A stretch of 64,000 bases of DNA from Marinomonas sp. MED121 (GCF_000153025.1 NZ_CH672430.1:270318-334317); one strand, 5' to 3'; shown: positions 47,239 through 59,197, counted from the stretch's first letter. A program made the numbers and translations. Notes: a model not told the origin generated them from the letters alone.

Positions 47239-47260
47239 TTCTTAGACTTATGTCTAAGAA
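47239..47260. repeat. Inverted repeat TTCTTAGAC-TTAT-GTCTAAGAA upstream of the chemoreceptor
   Basis: Perfect 9-bp arms with a 4-base loop between the chemoreceptor start and its probable promoter, hence in the 5' leader of the mRNA. It could be an mRNA hairpin or an operator. Confidence 0.5.
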
Positions 47261-47279
47261 GAGTAACCCATGCTATTTC

Positions 47280-47306
47280 GTATCGAAACAATTTTTTTAA
47301 ACTTAA
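47280..47306 (-). promoter_or_regulatory. Probable sigma-28 (FliA) promoter of the chemoreceptor gene
   Basis: On the minus strand TTAAGTTT (complement of 47299-47306), 11-bp spacer, TTCGATAC (complement of 47280-47287), against TAAAGTTT-N11-GCCGATAA. The -35 has seven of eight, the -10 keeps the CGATA core. Class III flagellar control is usual for such receptors. Confidence 0.5.
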
Positions 47307-47831
47307 CAATATTTTTTTATTTTAAGAATATCATTACAACAATGTCCATCTTGTTTTTAAAAAAACCTTTAAGTTCAGCACTCTATCCTAGGTGCATTAC
47401 TAGAGGTTATCAAAAAGAATTGCTATTTCCTATATTGATTTAATATTCCTCTTTATCAGATATGCCTCAATTTCATGCTTTAAGCACAAATAAACTCACT
47501 CTTTTTAATTATCCTATCTTTACAGTATAAGCGCAAAATGAGCTTTTACTTCTTAAAAAAGCGATGCATAAACCCAACCCTCAAAGCTTTACCAAAATGA
47601 AGATTTCTTATTTAGAAACAAGGCAGGACGACTCGCTTTCCAAGCATTAAAGAGAAAAAGAAGGTTAACCATAGCCCCATCTACCAATGAAGTACCTGAT
47701 CAAGAGCACAAACATTAAATTAAGTTTTTGCATTTAAAGATGTGATATTTTGGTCAAATATTCATTCTGAAAAACTGAGTCGCTGAAGTTTAAGGAAGCG
47801 TTAAGATCGATGATTCAAGACAGATCCCCAC
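47307..47831. other. Gene-free AT-rich stretch between chemoreceptor and purine operon
   Basis: About 520 bp with no ORF that has a start, SD and recognisable product. A stop-free run without a start codon exists near 47570-47720 but resembles no family I know. Promoter signals for the receptor lie at its left edge and the puuD terminator at its right. Confidence 0.5.
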
Positions 47832-47856
47832 AAAAAAAGGCCCGTAAAACGGGCCT
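47832..47856 (-). terminator. Intrinsic terminator of the purine-degradation operon
   Basis: AGGCCCGT (47838-47845) and ACGGGCCT (47849-47856) form a GC-rich stem with a three-base loop; the minus strand continues into a T-run (A-run 47832-47838). It lies 28 bp after the puuD stop. Confidence 0.9.
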
Positions 47857-47883
47857 CTTTAAAACACTCACATAACTCTAAGC

Positions 47884-49095
47884 TTAATTTTGTTTAGTCG
47901 CGTGCCACTGACCAACTAAATCACGCTCTTCATCTGTCATTTGCGTAATATTTGCTAATGGCATGGTTTTCAGAACCACTGAACGCTGAAAAATACGCTC
48001 TGATGATGCATCAATTTGCGCCTGAGTTTCTAGCAAGATACCAAGTGGCGCTGCTGTAAACATTTCTGAGGTTGGTTTAGCTGCATGACAACTAGCACAA
48101 CGCTCTTGAACTATCACATTCACTTTTTGCTCTAATTCAAGTACAGCATCCGCCGTTTGTTCAACTGCTGCATTTGCGGTTACTGGAGCAACATAAGCTG
48201 CAGGTTTAGTGATAAACGCCAAACCTAGTAAGGCAACAACCCCCACAGGTAAGATCCAAGCAGACTTTTCAGGCTTATGCTGAATATTAAAGTGATGACG
48301 AATAGCCATACTAATCACAACCAAGCCTAATAGGATTGCCCAGTTATGTGCATCACTAAAAGTAGATGGGTAGTGGTTAGAGATCATGATGAACAAGATC
48401 GGCAGTGTTAGGTAGTTATTGTGACGCGAACGCAACAACGCCTTAGCACCGTATTTAGGGTCAACCTCTTCGCCTTTTTCTACCGCAGCAATCAAGGCTC
48501 GTTGTGAAGGCATAATCACATGCGCAACGTTACCCACCATCATAGTACCTATCATGGCACCAATATGAATGAATGCGCCACGACCACTGAAGACTTGCGT
48601 TAGACCATATGCAGCTAGAGACATTAGAACAAAACCCACAGCCACTAATACTTGAGGATTATTGGCTAACAAGTCACATAAATAGTGATAGATAACCCAA
48701 GTTGCGACTATGACTAAAATACCAATCGCCACGGCCTGCCATGCTTCAAGCGCCATAACTTGCGGGTCAATCAGATAAAGATTGGCGTTCATATAATATT
48801 GAACAAATAATAAAGCAATACCTGTCAACCAAGTTGTGTATGCTTCCCATTTAAACCAATGTAAGGTTTCCGGCATTTTTTCCGGTGCAGATTTGTATTT
48901 TTCTAGACGGTAAATACCGCCACCATGAATGGCCCAAAGATAGCCAGAAATTCCTTCTTTTTGCTTGCCTGTTCTAACTAGGTTATTTTCCAACCAGTTA
49001 AAGTAAAAAGATGCGCCTATCCACGCGATACCAGCCGTGATATGAAACCAACGTACTAGTAAGTTTAACCATTCATTATAGTGGCCATCTAACAT
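47884..49095 (-). CDS. puuD: PuuD-type urate oxidase: membrane domain fused to cytochrome c
   Basis: 403 residues. The N-terminal membrane part has about eight helices with conserved His residues (WFHITAGIAWIGASFYFNWLENNL, GMVGNVAHVIMPSQR); the C-terminal 80 residues form a class I cytochrome c with one haem site CASCH and distal Met in VLKTMPLANITQMTDEER. PuuD oxidises urate to 5-hydroxyisourate and passes electrons to the respiratory chain rather than to O2 directly; this is known for the family. Last gene of the operon, one base after ureidoglycolate lyase. Confidence 0.93.
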   Translation of the reverse strand: MLDGHYNEWLNLLVRWFHITAGIAWIGASFYFNWLENNLVRTGKQKEGISGYLWAIHGGGIYRLEKYKSAPEKMPETLHWFKWEAYTTWLTGIALLFVQYYMNANLYLIDPQVMALEAWQAVAIGILVIVATWVIYHYLCDLLANNPQVLVAVGFVLMSLAAYGLTQVFSGRGAFIHIGAMIGTMMVGNVAHVIMPSQRALIAAVEKGEEVDPKYGAKALLRSRHNNYLTLPILFIMISNHYPSTFSDAHNWAILLGLVVISMAIRHHFNIQHKPEKSAWILPVGVVALLGLAFITKPAAYVAPVTANAAVEQTADAVLELEQKVNVIVQERCASCHAAKPTSEMFTAAPLGILLETQAQIDASSERIFQRSVVLKTMPLANITQMTDEERDLVGQWHATKQN

Positions 49096-49096
49096 T

Positions 49097-49615
49097 TTAA
49101 ACCCCTTCGAAACTCATTGCTGCAATTTGAATATCACTTCCATCTGGGAAAAAGAATTCATCACAATTGTGCCCTTCTCCAATTCTGTCTACGACTAAAA
49201 AGTCAGATACAGCGTCGAGAGCCAATAATGGATGATGCCAAGTTCCAGTGAAGTAATTTACCCCTTGAGCCCCCGTCGCATAGAACAAACGCAACCTACT
49301 CAGATCTGGTTCTTCATCATTTAATGCCGGCGCCACAACCACAAGATAAGGTCGTTGTTGCAATGGCATAAATGCTTGAGAACCTTTTGGATGACGCTCT
49401 AGCATTTCAATTTGCATTGGAAATTGCCTTGCATCTCCGCGAAAAATACTGATACCACCTCTGGCTTCACCTTTGGTTTCCACTTCAGCAAGGTCATGAA
49501 AGCGCTGAGTAGTGCCGCCATTAATTGCAAATTGGTTGTTACATTGTTCGGTATCAATCACTTGTCCAAACTCTGCAAAGGCATCAGCCGTAAGTGTTTC
49601 TACTTTCAGTTTCAT
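49097..49615 (-). CDS. allA: Ureidoglycolate lyase
   Basis: 172 residues; splits ureidoglycolate to glyoxylate and urea. Cupin-fold AllA signatures: LTADAFAEFGQVID, GGISIFRGDARQFPMQIEMLERHPKGSQAFMPL and GVNYFTGTWHHPLLAL. The ATG at 49615 has AGGA six bases upstream; a GTG at 49618 is the alternative. It lies between allantoicase and puuD, taking the allantoicase product. Confidence 0.95.
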   Translation of the reverse strand: MKLKVETLTADAFAEFGQVIDTEQCNNQFAINGGTTQRFHDLAEVETKGEARGGISIFRGDARQFPMQIEMLERHPKGSQAFMPLQQRPYLVVVAPALNDEEPDLSRLRLFYATGAQGVNYFTGTWHHPLLALDAVSDFLVVDRIGEGHNCDEFFFPDGSDIQIAAMSFEGV

Positions 49616-49672
49616 CACGAATCCTGTTCTTTTATTCGCGAGCCTAATAACTAGGCCCGCCCTTTTATCTAA

Positions 49673-50665
49673 TTAGTTTTTTACTGGCTTACCCATCAAA
49701 CGAATACGGCTTACACCACCATCAGGGAAAATATTCATTCTTACATGAGTAATCACACCAACATGGTTAAGCTCTTCAGCGAATACATGTTCAGCATCGG
49801 CAGATAAAGATTGCTTAGGCAACAACTCTTTCCAGTAGATACTTTGCGCTGCTAATGTTAAATCAGGAAGGTCTGAAATATTGGCTACTTGCAAAGATAG
49901 GCCATCAGGGAAGTTGCCTTTAAAGAAAGCCGTATCGATAGTAACAGACTCAACTTCACCTGGATGACCAAGCGCTAGAATCACCCAATCGTTACCAGGT
50001 TCGCGACGACGGCGAGTTTCCCAACCATCACCCATGTTAATTCCCTTACCAGGCATGATGATGTTGTGCATAGTACCAAAATGTTCATCGTTACAAGCCA
50101 GAGCACGACCACCATTTTCAACCGCAACTAAGTCAATCTGCTTATCACCGGTAATATCATCCCAACGCACTTCTGGTTCACCATATACACGTAAACGAGC
50201 GATACCACCATCAGGATAGATATTAACGCGAATGTGGTTGTAAACAGTGTCGTCATTCACATCTACAAACAACTGGTTATTACCAGAAAGCGCAATATTT
50301 TCTGTAATTTCTGTCCATTGCGTATTTTCATCAGGTGTTGTTTCTGAGTAACAAGCTTCGATTAAAGTCGCTGGCGCAAAGTTACCGGTAAAAAAACGAG
50401 TATCAATTTCAAGTGTTTTGATTTTACCTGAGATACCTAACTTGATAATGCCATAGTCAAAACCTTCAGAACGTTTACGACGGCTTTCCCAACCATCCAT
50501 CCACTTACCGTTGTCATCGTATTTATCATCAATCCATACTGGGTCGTGATCTTGAATCATACGGCTGATTGGTGCAAAGAAATCATCAGTAGCATACAGG
50601 GCTTCAGCACCAAGACGGGCAGATGCGAGATTAACTCCGTACCAAACTTTTTCAGTGTTAGACAT
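49673..50665 (-). CDS. alc: Allantoicase
   Basis: Hydrolyses allantoate to ureidoglycolate and urea. 330 residues made of two repeats of the allantoicase beta domain, each with a DGWESRRKR-like motif (GWESRRKRSEGFDYGIIKLG and GWETRRRREPGNDWVILALG) and HIRVNIYPDGGIARLR / HVRMNIFPDGGVSRIR. First gene of the operon. Upstream allantoinase is not in the window. Confidence 0.96.
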   Translation of the reverse strand: MSNTEKVWYGVNLASARLGAEALYATDDFFAPISRMIQDHDPVWIDDKYDDNGKWMDGWESRRKRSEGFDYGIIKLGISGKIKTLEIDTRFFTGNFAPATLIEACYSETTPDENTQWTEITENIALSGNNQLFVDVNDDTVYNHIRVNIYPDGGIARLRVYGEPEVRWDDITGDKQIDLVAVENGGRALACNDEHFGTMHNIIMPGKGINMGDGWETRRRREPGNDWVILALGHPGEVESVTIDTAFFKGNFPDGLSLQVANISDLPDLTLAAQSIYWKELLPKQSLSADAEHVFAEELNHVGVITHVRMNIFPDGGVSRIRLMGKPVKN

Positions 50666-50754
50666 GGTTTCTCCTATAAAGGCTTAGGTAAAATAAAATT
50701 TTCATCATTCTTGGCTACAGATAGTGAAAAGCGTTAAATCGGAAAACCAAAGAA

Positions 50755-50799
50755 TGAAATTAATGTTTCAATAATGCAACTATAATACATTTGTTTCAA
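50755..50799. promoter_or_regulatory. Candidate operator between the purine operon and its RpiR-type regulator
   Basis: TGAAA-N6-TTTCA (50755-50770) forms an inverted pair, and TGTTTCAA occurs twice (50764-50771, 50792-50799), 28 bp apart, in the 274-bp divergent region. The site is in the right place for the SIS-type regulator to control both directions. Binding is inferred. Confidence 0.4.
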
Positions 50800-50939
50800 C
50801 ATGGCCAAATTTTTTTTCCCGAACCGCCCTTTTTTGAAGGAAAAAGGTATACTCTGAATAACTTCTTAGCACTAAGAGCGAATTAAGGTAACTAAACCTA
50901 ATTCTTCCCAGTATTTTGATGCGGAACTGACTATTACTC

Positions 50940-51827
50940 ATGCAAGACCTATCTATAGAACAAAGAATTAAGCAAATTTACGATCAGTTATCTCCAACGC
51001 AGCAAAAGCTGGCATCTTGTATTTTGAATCACCAAGGTGATATCGCCACCTACTCTGCGACGGAACTAGCCAAATTGGCTGGCGTCTCAAAGTCAGCGGT
51101 CACGCGATTATTACAAAGATTAGAATATAAGGACTTTGGCGAAGTTAAGCGTCAAGTTCGCGCCGCTAGACGTTGGGGCACGCCTATTGCTGAAAAGCAG
51201 CCTGAACATCAATCCATTTCTACTGTGTTTAATGACTATATTCAATGTGATCAAAACAATATCCAAAGAACACTTGAATCCATTCAAACCAGTGATTTTG
51301 ATGAAGCCGTAAAATCGATTGGTCAGGCCGAACGAGTTTATGTCATTGGTTATCGCAACAATCATGCTTTAGCACTTCATTTACGCCAGCAACTGACCCA
51401 ATGTCGCGATAATGTGAACCTCTTACCACTACCTGGTCAAACATTGGGCGAAGAAGTCGCCAGTTTCACCAATAAAGATACTGTTATCATCATGGGCATC
51501 CGCCGTCGTCCTGCTTGGTTAAAAAACCTAATGATCACCCTTAGGAAACGAGGCATTTTTCTGATCTACATAACAGATCATGCGGATGTAAACCCTAAAG
51601 AGGTGAGTGATATTCATTTTTCTTGTGTGGTACGTGGTGTATCAGCGTTTGACTCTTATGCCAGTGTCATGAATATCATTAGTGTCCTTGCTAACGGGGT
51701 TTACCAAGAAAATTACAATGAAGCCAATGATAGAATCCAAGCGATTGAAGAAACCTATCAAACCTTGAATGAACTCGATATGGCGGCCCTTAATAACGGC
51801 GCACTTATCGATGAATTTGAAGCTTAG
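50940..51827 (+). CDS. RpiR-family transcriptional regulator
   Basis: 295 residues: N-terminal HTH_6 winged helix (QRIKQIYDQLSPTQQKLASCIL ... SATELAKLAGVSKSAVTRLLQRL) and a C-terminal SIS phosphosugar-type domain (about 125-260: VIGYRNNHALALHLRQQL). It is divergent from the purine-degradation operon, so it probably controls it; related RpiR proteins regulate urate/hypoxanthine genes in other proteobacteria. The effector is unknown. Confidence 0.92.
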   Translation: MQDLSIEQRIKQIYDQLSPTQQKLASCILNHQGDIATYSATELAKLAGVSKSAVTRLLQRLEYKDFGEVKRQVRAARRWGTPIAEKQPEHQSISTVFNDYIQCDQNNIQRTLESIQTSDFDEAVKSIGQAERVYVIGYRNNHALALHLRQQLTQCRDNVNLLPLPGQTLGEEVASFTNKDTVIIMGIRRRPAWLKNLMITLRKRGIFLIYITDHADVNPKEVSDIHFSCVVRGVSAFDSYASVMNIISVLANGVYQENYNEANDRIQAIEETYQTLNELDMAALNNGALIDEFEA

Positions 51828-51896
51828 ACTTTCAAAAAACATAATAACAACTGATATAAATTAACTAGTAGTAACGCTTTTCAAACGGAAATATTA

Positions 51897-53189
51897 ATGA
51901 ACGCACTCACACTTGGACCCCTTTCCAACGCCAATGGCGAAATTCAAATCCCAGGATCAAAAAGTTTATCCAACCGTATTTTACTTTTAGCCGCTTTAGC
52001 AAAAGGTGAAACCAAGATCACAAACTTACTAGACAGTGATGATATACGTCACATGTTGGATGCTCTCACCAGTCTAGGGGTTAGTTATCAGCTTAGTGAC
52101 AATGGCACAAGCTGCACAGTACAAGGTGTCGCTGGCCCACTTTCCAATGCCACCGATAACACCATTTCTGCAGATTTGTTTTTAGGCAATGCAGGCACTG
52201 CCATGCGCCCTCTAACGGCAGCCCTTTGTTTGGGTAAAGGTGAATACCTTTTACACGGTGAGCCTCGAATGCATGAACGTCCAATTGGTGATCTAGTTAT
52301 CGCATTACGTCAACTGGGTGCGGATGTAGAATATCAAGGTGAAGAAAATTACCCACCGCTAAAAATTCGCGCTAATGGCATTCAAGGTGGTGAAGTTTCA
52401 ATCAAAGGCAATATCTCCAGCCAATTTTTAACCGCTATTTTAATGAGTGCTCCTTTAGCACAAAATGACTTAACTATTCATGTGGATGGTGAGTTGGTGT
52501 CAAAGCCCTATATTGATATCACACTGCATGTGATGAAGCAGTTTGGTGTTGACGTTGAAAACCAAAACTATCAAAGCTTTGTTGTGAAAGGCAATCAGAC
52601 TTATGTCAGCCCCGGTGAAATCATGGTTGAAGGGGATGCCTCTTCGGCGTCTTACTTTTTGGCAGCTGCCGCCATCGCTGGCGGCACTATCAAGGTTCAT
52701 GGTATTGGTACTGACAGTGTACAAGGGGATGTGAAATTCGCTGAAGTACTCGCCGCCATGGGTGCCAACATCAGTTATGGTCCTACTTGGGTGAAAGCGA
52801 GTAAAGGTGAATTAAACGGTGTTGATTTAGACATGAATCATATCCCAGATGCAGCCATGACGATTGCAACAACCGCTCTATTTGCAAAAGGCCCGACTCG
52901 TATTCGCAATATTTACAACTGGCGCGTAAAAGAAACGGATAGACTTAATGCCATGGCAACCGAGCTTCGTAAATTAGGCGCGACGGTAGACGAAGGTGAA
53001 GATTATATTTATGTTGAACCTTTAGCAGATGTACAACATGCTGCAATCGATACCTATAACGATCATAGGATTGCAATGTGTTTTTCTCTTGTGGCCTTCT
53101 CTAATAGCCAAGTCACCATCAATGATCCAGGCTGTACATCAAAAACATTTCCAACTTACTTTGATCTTTTCAAAAAAATCAGTAGCTAA
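51897..53189 (+). CDS. aroA: 3-phosphoshikimate 1-carboxyvinyltransferase (EPSP synthase)
   Basis: Shikimate-pathway enzyme joining PEP to shikimate-3-phosphate; 430 residues. Signatures: [36 protein letters not shown] with the [15 protein letters not shown] segment, [34 protein letters not shown], and [25 protein letters not shown]. Class I type, as in enterobacteria. Plus-strand gene ending in a strong terminator. Confidence 0.97.
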   Translation: MNALTLGPLSNANGEIQIPGSKSLSNRILLLAALAKGETKITNLLDSDDIRHMLDALTSLGVSYQLSDNGTSCTVQGVAGPLSNATDNTISADLFLGNAGTAMRPLTAALCLGKGEYLLHGEPRMHERPIGDLVIALRQLGADVEYQGEENYPPLKIRANGIQGGEVSIKGNISSQFLTAILMSAPLAQNDLTIHVDGELVSKPYIDITLHVMKQFGVDVENQNYQSFVVKGNQTYVSPGEIMVEGDASSASYFLAAAAIAGGTIKVHGIGTDSVQGDVKFAEVLAAMGANISYGPTWVKASKGELNGVDLDMNHIPDAAMTIATTALFAKGPTRIRNIYNWRVKETDRLNAMATELRKLGATVDEGEDYIYVEPLADVQHAAIDTYNDHRIAMCFSLVAFSNSQVTINDPGCTSKTFPTYFDLFKKISS

Positions 53190-53201
53190 TGTTTCGTCGC
53201 C

Positions 53202-53233
53202 ATAAAAAAACCAGCTTAGGCTGGTTTTTTTAT
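53202..53233. terminator. Bidirectional terminator between aroA and the proline-rich protein gene
   Basis: Perfect 14-bp stem: ATAAAAAAACCAGC (53202-53215) and GCTGGTTTTTTTAT (53220-53233), TTAG loop. T-runs on both strands suit the convergent genes. Confidence 0.92.
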
Positions 53234-53257
53234 TGAGCACAAAGACGGTAACAAAAT

Positions 53258-53941
53258 TTACTTTGCTAGGTCTTTATTCGCTTCTTTTATTTCATTCGCT
53301 TCAATATCACCACTTTCAAACGAAAAAATCCCCTTGGTTCTGTCTTTAGCAATCCTTGCTTTCATCTTCTGCGCAAATTTATGCTTAATCAACTCCAACT
53401 CTATCACTTGATCAGAGCTTAATAATTGATATATTTCAACTTGCTGCTGAGCAAAAAGGCGCATAACTCGAGTGCTAATATCTGCTTGCACACTCGCTGC
53501 CTCAGATACTTTCTTCATATAATCCTTATCAGTTGGCCTTAACTCAGCCATGATCTGGACTTCTACTGCAATTTTACCCTGGAGTATTTTTCTCTGTTCA
53601 GAATAGCGATCAATAATTTCAGCTAACTCAGCCTTTACGGGATCTGAAAGTTGTAGTTTGCGCGTTAAATAATATACCACATGATGATTTGGCATGGTGT
53701 TACCAGATCGTGTGCCTACAGCCTTAGGAAAAATCGCCTGAGGTAAATCAGAAGGCTTATGAAAGCGACCTTCAGGAGCATCAGGTGGTGGTGGAGGTGG
53801 CGGTATACGTTTAAACCCGTCTAATAACTCACGTTTAAATTCCTGAGATTGCCAATGGATATAGACATAGGGCGAGAGAACCAGTGCAACTAATGCAAAA
53901 GCAATGATGACACCCCATGTTCTCGTAATTGTGATTACCAT
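53258..53941 (-). CDS. Membrane-anchored periplasmic protein with heptaproline run
   Basis: 227 residues, not recognised as a named family. One N-terminal membrane helix (about 9-28) with basic start suggests an anchored periplasmic protein. Residues 46-52 are seven consecutive prolines (RIPPPPPPPDAP), a strong ribosome-stalling sequence that would need EF-P. The rest is mainly helical and charged, with a LLSSDQVIELELIKHK segment resembling the LTxxQ repeats of Spy/CpxP-like chaperones. Stands alone between aroA and thiC. Confidence 0.65.
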   Translation of the reverse strand: MVITITRTWGVIIAFALVALVLSPYVYIHWQSQEFKRELLDGFKRIPPPPPPPDAPEGRFHKPSDLPQAIFPKAVGTRSGNTMPNHHVVYYLTRKLQLSDPVKAELAEIIDRYSEQRKILQGKIAVEVQIMAELRPTDKDYMKKVSEAASVQADISTRVMRLFAQQQVEIYQLLSSDQVIELELIKHKFAQKMKARIAKDRTKGIFSFESGDIEANEIKEANKDLAK

Positions 53942-54130
53942 TCATAACTCCTTTTCAGGCTTGCAACGGCCATTACTTTAATTATGACCATTAACCCGTC
54001 AAGATGTGTCAGTGAGAAGTAATCTTGCGGTAAAATTTTATAAAAATGGCTAGACGCCCTGAAAAATACGCTATTTTACTAGCCTATATTTAGGGCTCTA
54101 GATTAATTCAAAATTTCACTTTATTGAAGC

Positions 54131-56356
<2,226 letters not shown>

Positions 56357-56405
56357 GGTGCTAACTATAAGGTGAAAAAATATAATGTAAAGACTTAAAA
56401 AATAT

Positions 56406-59042
56406 TTAGCTTATCGGCTCAATTGTTAATGCTAACGTTTTACTCTCTTTAGATTTAACAAGAAGTTTATGAATATCCGTCACACATAATGGCTTAAAAA
56501 GAAGAAAGCCTTGAGCATATTCACAGTCTAATGCCTTAAAGAAATCAAATTGAAAATGGCTTTCGATTCCTTCAACGACAACAACAAGATTCAACATCTC
56601 TGCCATTTTGACTGAAGCCTTTAAAATTACATCCTGACTATTGCCTGGAACCAAATTTTTCACAAAGGAGCGGTCAATTTTGAGGCCATCAAACGGGTAC
56701 TGAATCAGGCGCTCTAAAGAACTATAACCCGTGCCAAAATCATCAATATAAATAGCGATGCCATAGCTTCGAATTCGCCTTAATTGCTTAACCACACTTT
56801 CTTCTTGGTCATAAATCGCCGTTTCAGTAATTTCCAGTTTGATATTATTAGGTTTTAAATCATTAACATCTAATGAAATCAATAAGTTATCGCATACTTG
56901 ATCAGATAAAAGCTGTTTAGGTGAAATATTAATACTGACAAATAGCTCAGTGTTGCCACTCGCTTCAATCAATTGTTTTAAATCATGACATACCTGATGA
57001 ATTAACCAGTTTGAAAAAGGATTAATCAGATTCGTTTGCTCAGCAATAGGAATAAACTCGACAGGGGATACATTCCCCAACAGCTCATTATGCCAACGCA
57101 TAAGAGCTTCCATCCCTTTAATTTCACCTGTTTCAAAACACACTATGGGCTGATAATTGATTTTAATTTCATGCAGTTTTAAGGCTCTAAGAAGGTTTTT
57201 CTCTAATAAAGAACGACGCCTTTCGGTTTCATTTAAGCCCTGATTAAAGATAATAAAGTCAGCTCGACCATTACGTTTTACTTCGTACATCGCCATATCC
57301 GCTTGCTTTAGTCCTTCACTAGCGCTTTTCACTGTTTCATCCAGCATACTAATCCCAATACTGGCAGAAATTTTAAAGTTAAATCCATTGCTAAAGGCGA
57401 AAGGTTTTCTAAGGCCTGCCACCACTTTATCTGCTAATTTATTTAACTGAGGTAAATCCGTAACACCAAGCAAGAAAACTGCAAACTCATCACCACCAAG
57501 CCGTGAGATCACTTCATTTTCAGAAAAACACGCTTTGAGTCGTCTAGAAAACTCAAGTAATAACTCATCACCTACATGGTGCCCATATTGATCATTAACC
57601 GTTTTAAATTTATCTAGATCAATAAAAAAAATAGCACTCTTATGTGCGCTATTTTTCTTAATATAATCAGACATTTTTTCAACAAAGGTTGCACGATTTA
57701 AAAGCCCAGTTAAAGAATCCATTTGCGCTTGATTCTTTAACGCTATTTCAGCTTTTTTCTTCTCTGTAATATTCGCAATAAAACCTTCGTAGTATTCCTC
57801 ACCATTTTCATGACATGTTAAATACGCATTTTCCTGTAACCAAATCGCCTTACCTTTAAGGTCAAAGCTTTGCCACTCAAACCCAATTACACGTTTATCC
57901 TTTAGCAATAAACTAATGAAATCCTCATAATCTTTAGAACTATTATGCAGCTGCTCGCCAATATTATTTACGTTTTTACAAAGCTCATCCTCATCCAAAT
58001 ACCCAAACGCCTTGGCATAGGCAGGATTAGCCTTTATCAAATTGCCCGTTAAACTTGCTCTGTAAATACCATCAACTGATAGGTCGAAAAGGTGGGTATA
58101 GTCAGATCGAACTTCTCTTAAGCTCTGTCCTTTTAATCTCAATAGACTTTCAATTTTTTTCTCATAACGCCTTGAACGATAGATATAAAAAACCGTTAAG
58201 CTAGAAGTCATTAGCAAGAGTAAAGCAAGCGCATTCCCTAAAGAAAAATAACGAGTGTAAAACGCTGGTTTCACTTCACTGACTTGCAACACATACTCTT
58301 GATCAAATAAAAAGAAGCGAGCCTCTCGTTGCCTAAATAACGAAGACGACACATCAAGATCGCATTGCTCAGCATTAAATTGCGATTGATATAAAAGCCT
58401 TGAATTTGGCAAAAATACACTCAAACACGCTTTATTCTCAGCTGTATTAGCATTCAATATGGGCTTAAAAATAGAATCTAAATCAATAAGACCGATCAAA
58501 AAACCCGCCTGCTTCTCATGCCGGTTTAATGCTGTTTCAAGACCAATAACCTGACTCTCACCAAGAGTGCCTGTGACAGTTACATTAGAGCCTGATGATT
58601 CACGTGCTAACAATTTTTGGGGGCTTAAAGGGTCAGACAAAAGCACACTTTCTAGTTCGGCTGCTTTATCCGTTCCCACTAAGCTTATTCCCTGTGGCAT
58701 AGAATTAAGTGATTGCTTTAGATAAAGAAAAGTGAGCTTGTCATGCTGATCATTTTGGGATTTCAACAAGGCTTCAATGTGTTTTATATTGTACTCATCA
58801 ACACCTTGAGCCTGTGAGCTTATTTGAGCACTTAATTGTGAAGCTAAAAAAGTTAATTTTTCCAACTCATAAGTTAAGGTCAATTGACTCATTTGAACGT
58901 CATGCTGAAAAGAGAAAGCCTCCTCGTCCTCTAGCAATAGGTTAAAACTACTATAGGTGTACCAAGCACAAGGAAACAAAAGAAGGGCAACAAAAGATGC
59001 GAGTATGACGGGTGATTTAAACCATTTAGACAAAAATTCCAT
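56406..59042 (-). CDS. Membrane GGDEF-EAL protein with PAS domain
   Basis: 878 residues: membrane helices near 12-33 and 265-287 bracket a periplasmic sensor region; a PAS domain (about 310-430) follows, then GGDEF (about 440-600) and EAL (about 615-865). GGDEF motif SRLGGDEFAVFL is intact; the I-site RxxD position reads SENE, so product inhibition is probably lost. EAL residues look complete (GMEALMRW, SINISPKQL, EITETAIYD, IDDFGTGYSSL, LKIDRSFV, VEGIES, QGFLLFKPL). It may make and degrade c-di-GMP. Weak SD. Confidence 0.92.
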   Translation of the reverse strand: MEFLSKWFKSPVILASFVALLLFPCAWYTYSSFNLLLEDEEAFSFQHDVQMSQLTLTYELEKLTFLASQLSAQISSQAQGVDEYNIKHIEALLKSQNDQHDKLTFLYLKQSLNSMPQGISLVGTDKAAELESVLLSDPLSPQKLLARESSGSNVTVTGTLGESQVIGLETALNRHEKQAGFLIGLIDLDSIFKPILNANTAENKACLSVFLPNSRLLYQSQFNAEQCDLDVSSSLFRQREARFFLFDQEYVLQVSEVKPAFYTRYFSLGNALALLLLMTSSLTVFYIYRSRRYEKKIESLLRLKGQSLREVRSDYTHLFDLSVDGIYRASLTGNLIKANPAYAKAFGYLDEDELCKNVNNIGEQLHNSSKDYEDFISLLLKDKRVIGFEWQSFDLKGKAIWLQENAYLTCHENGEEYYEGFIANITEKKKAEIALKNQAQMDSLTGLLNRATFVEKMSDYIKKNSAHKSAIFFIDLDKFKTVNDQYGHHVGDELLLEFSRRLKACFSENEVISRLGGDEFAVFLLGVTDLPQLNKLADKVVAGLRKPFAFSNGFNFKISASIGISMLDETVKSASEGLKQADMAMYEVKRNGRADFIIFNQGLNETERRRSLLEKNLLRALKLHEIKINYQPIVCFETGEIKGMEALMRWHNELLGNVSPVEFIPIAEQTNLINPFSNWLIHQVCHDLKQLIEASGNTELFVSINISPKQLLSDQVCDNLLISLDVNDLKPNNIKLEITETAIYDQEESVVKQLRRIRSYGIAIYIDDFGTGYSSLERLIQYPFDGLKIDRSFVKNLVPGNSQDVILKASVKMAEMLNLVVVVEGIESHFQFDFFKALDCEYAQGFLLFKPLCVTDIHKLLVKSKESKTLALTIEPIS

Positions 59043-59197
59043 AAGCTTTTTTTTAATAGTCCTTCGATAATAGGCAAGTCCCTCTCACCATTTCAATATC
59101 TCAGACTATTAAATCCTTAATTACATCCATATATTCAATATTTTTTAAAGCTATATCATATACTCATTTGATTACCGAAAATCATATCACTGTTTTT

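Noticed and set aside
47570..47720. Possible basic protein or transposase remnant
   Set aside because: The stop-free run has no start codon and matches no motif I know; it is too short to call.
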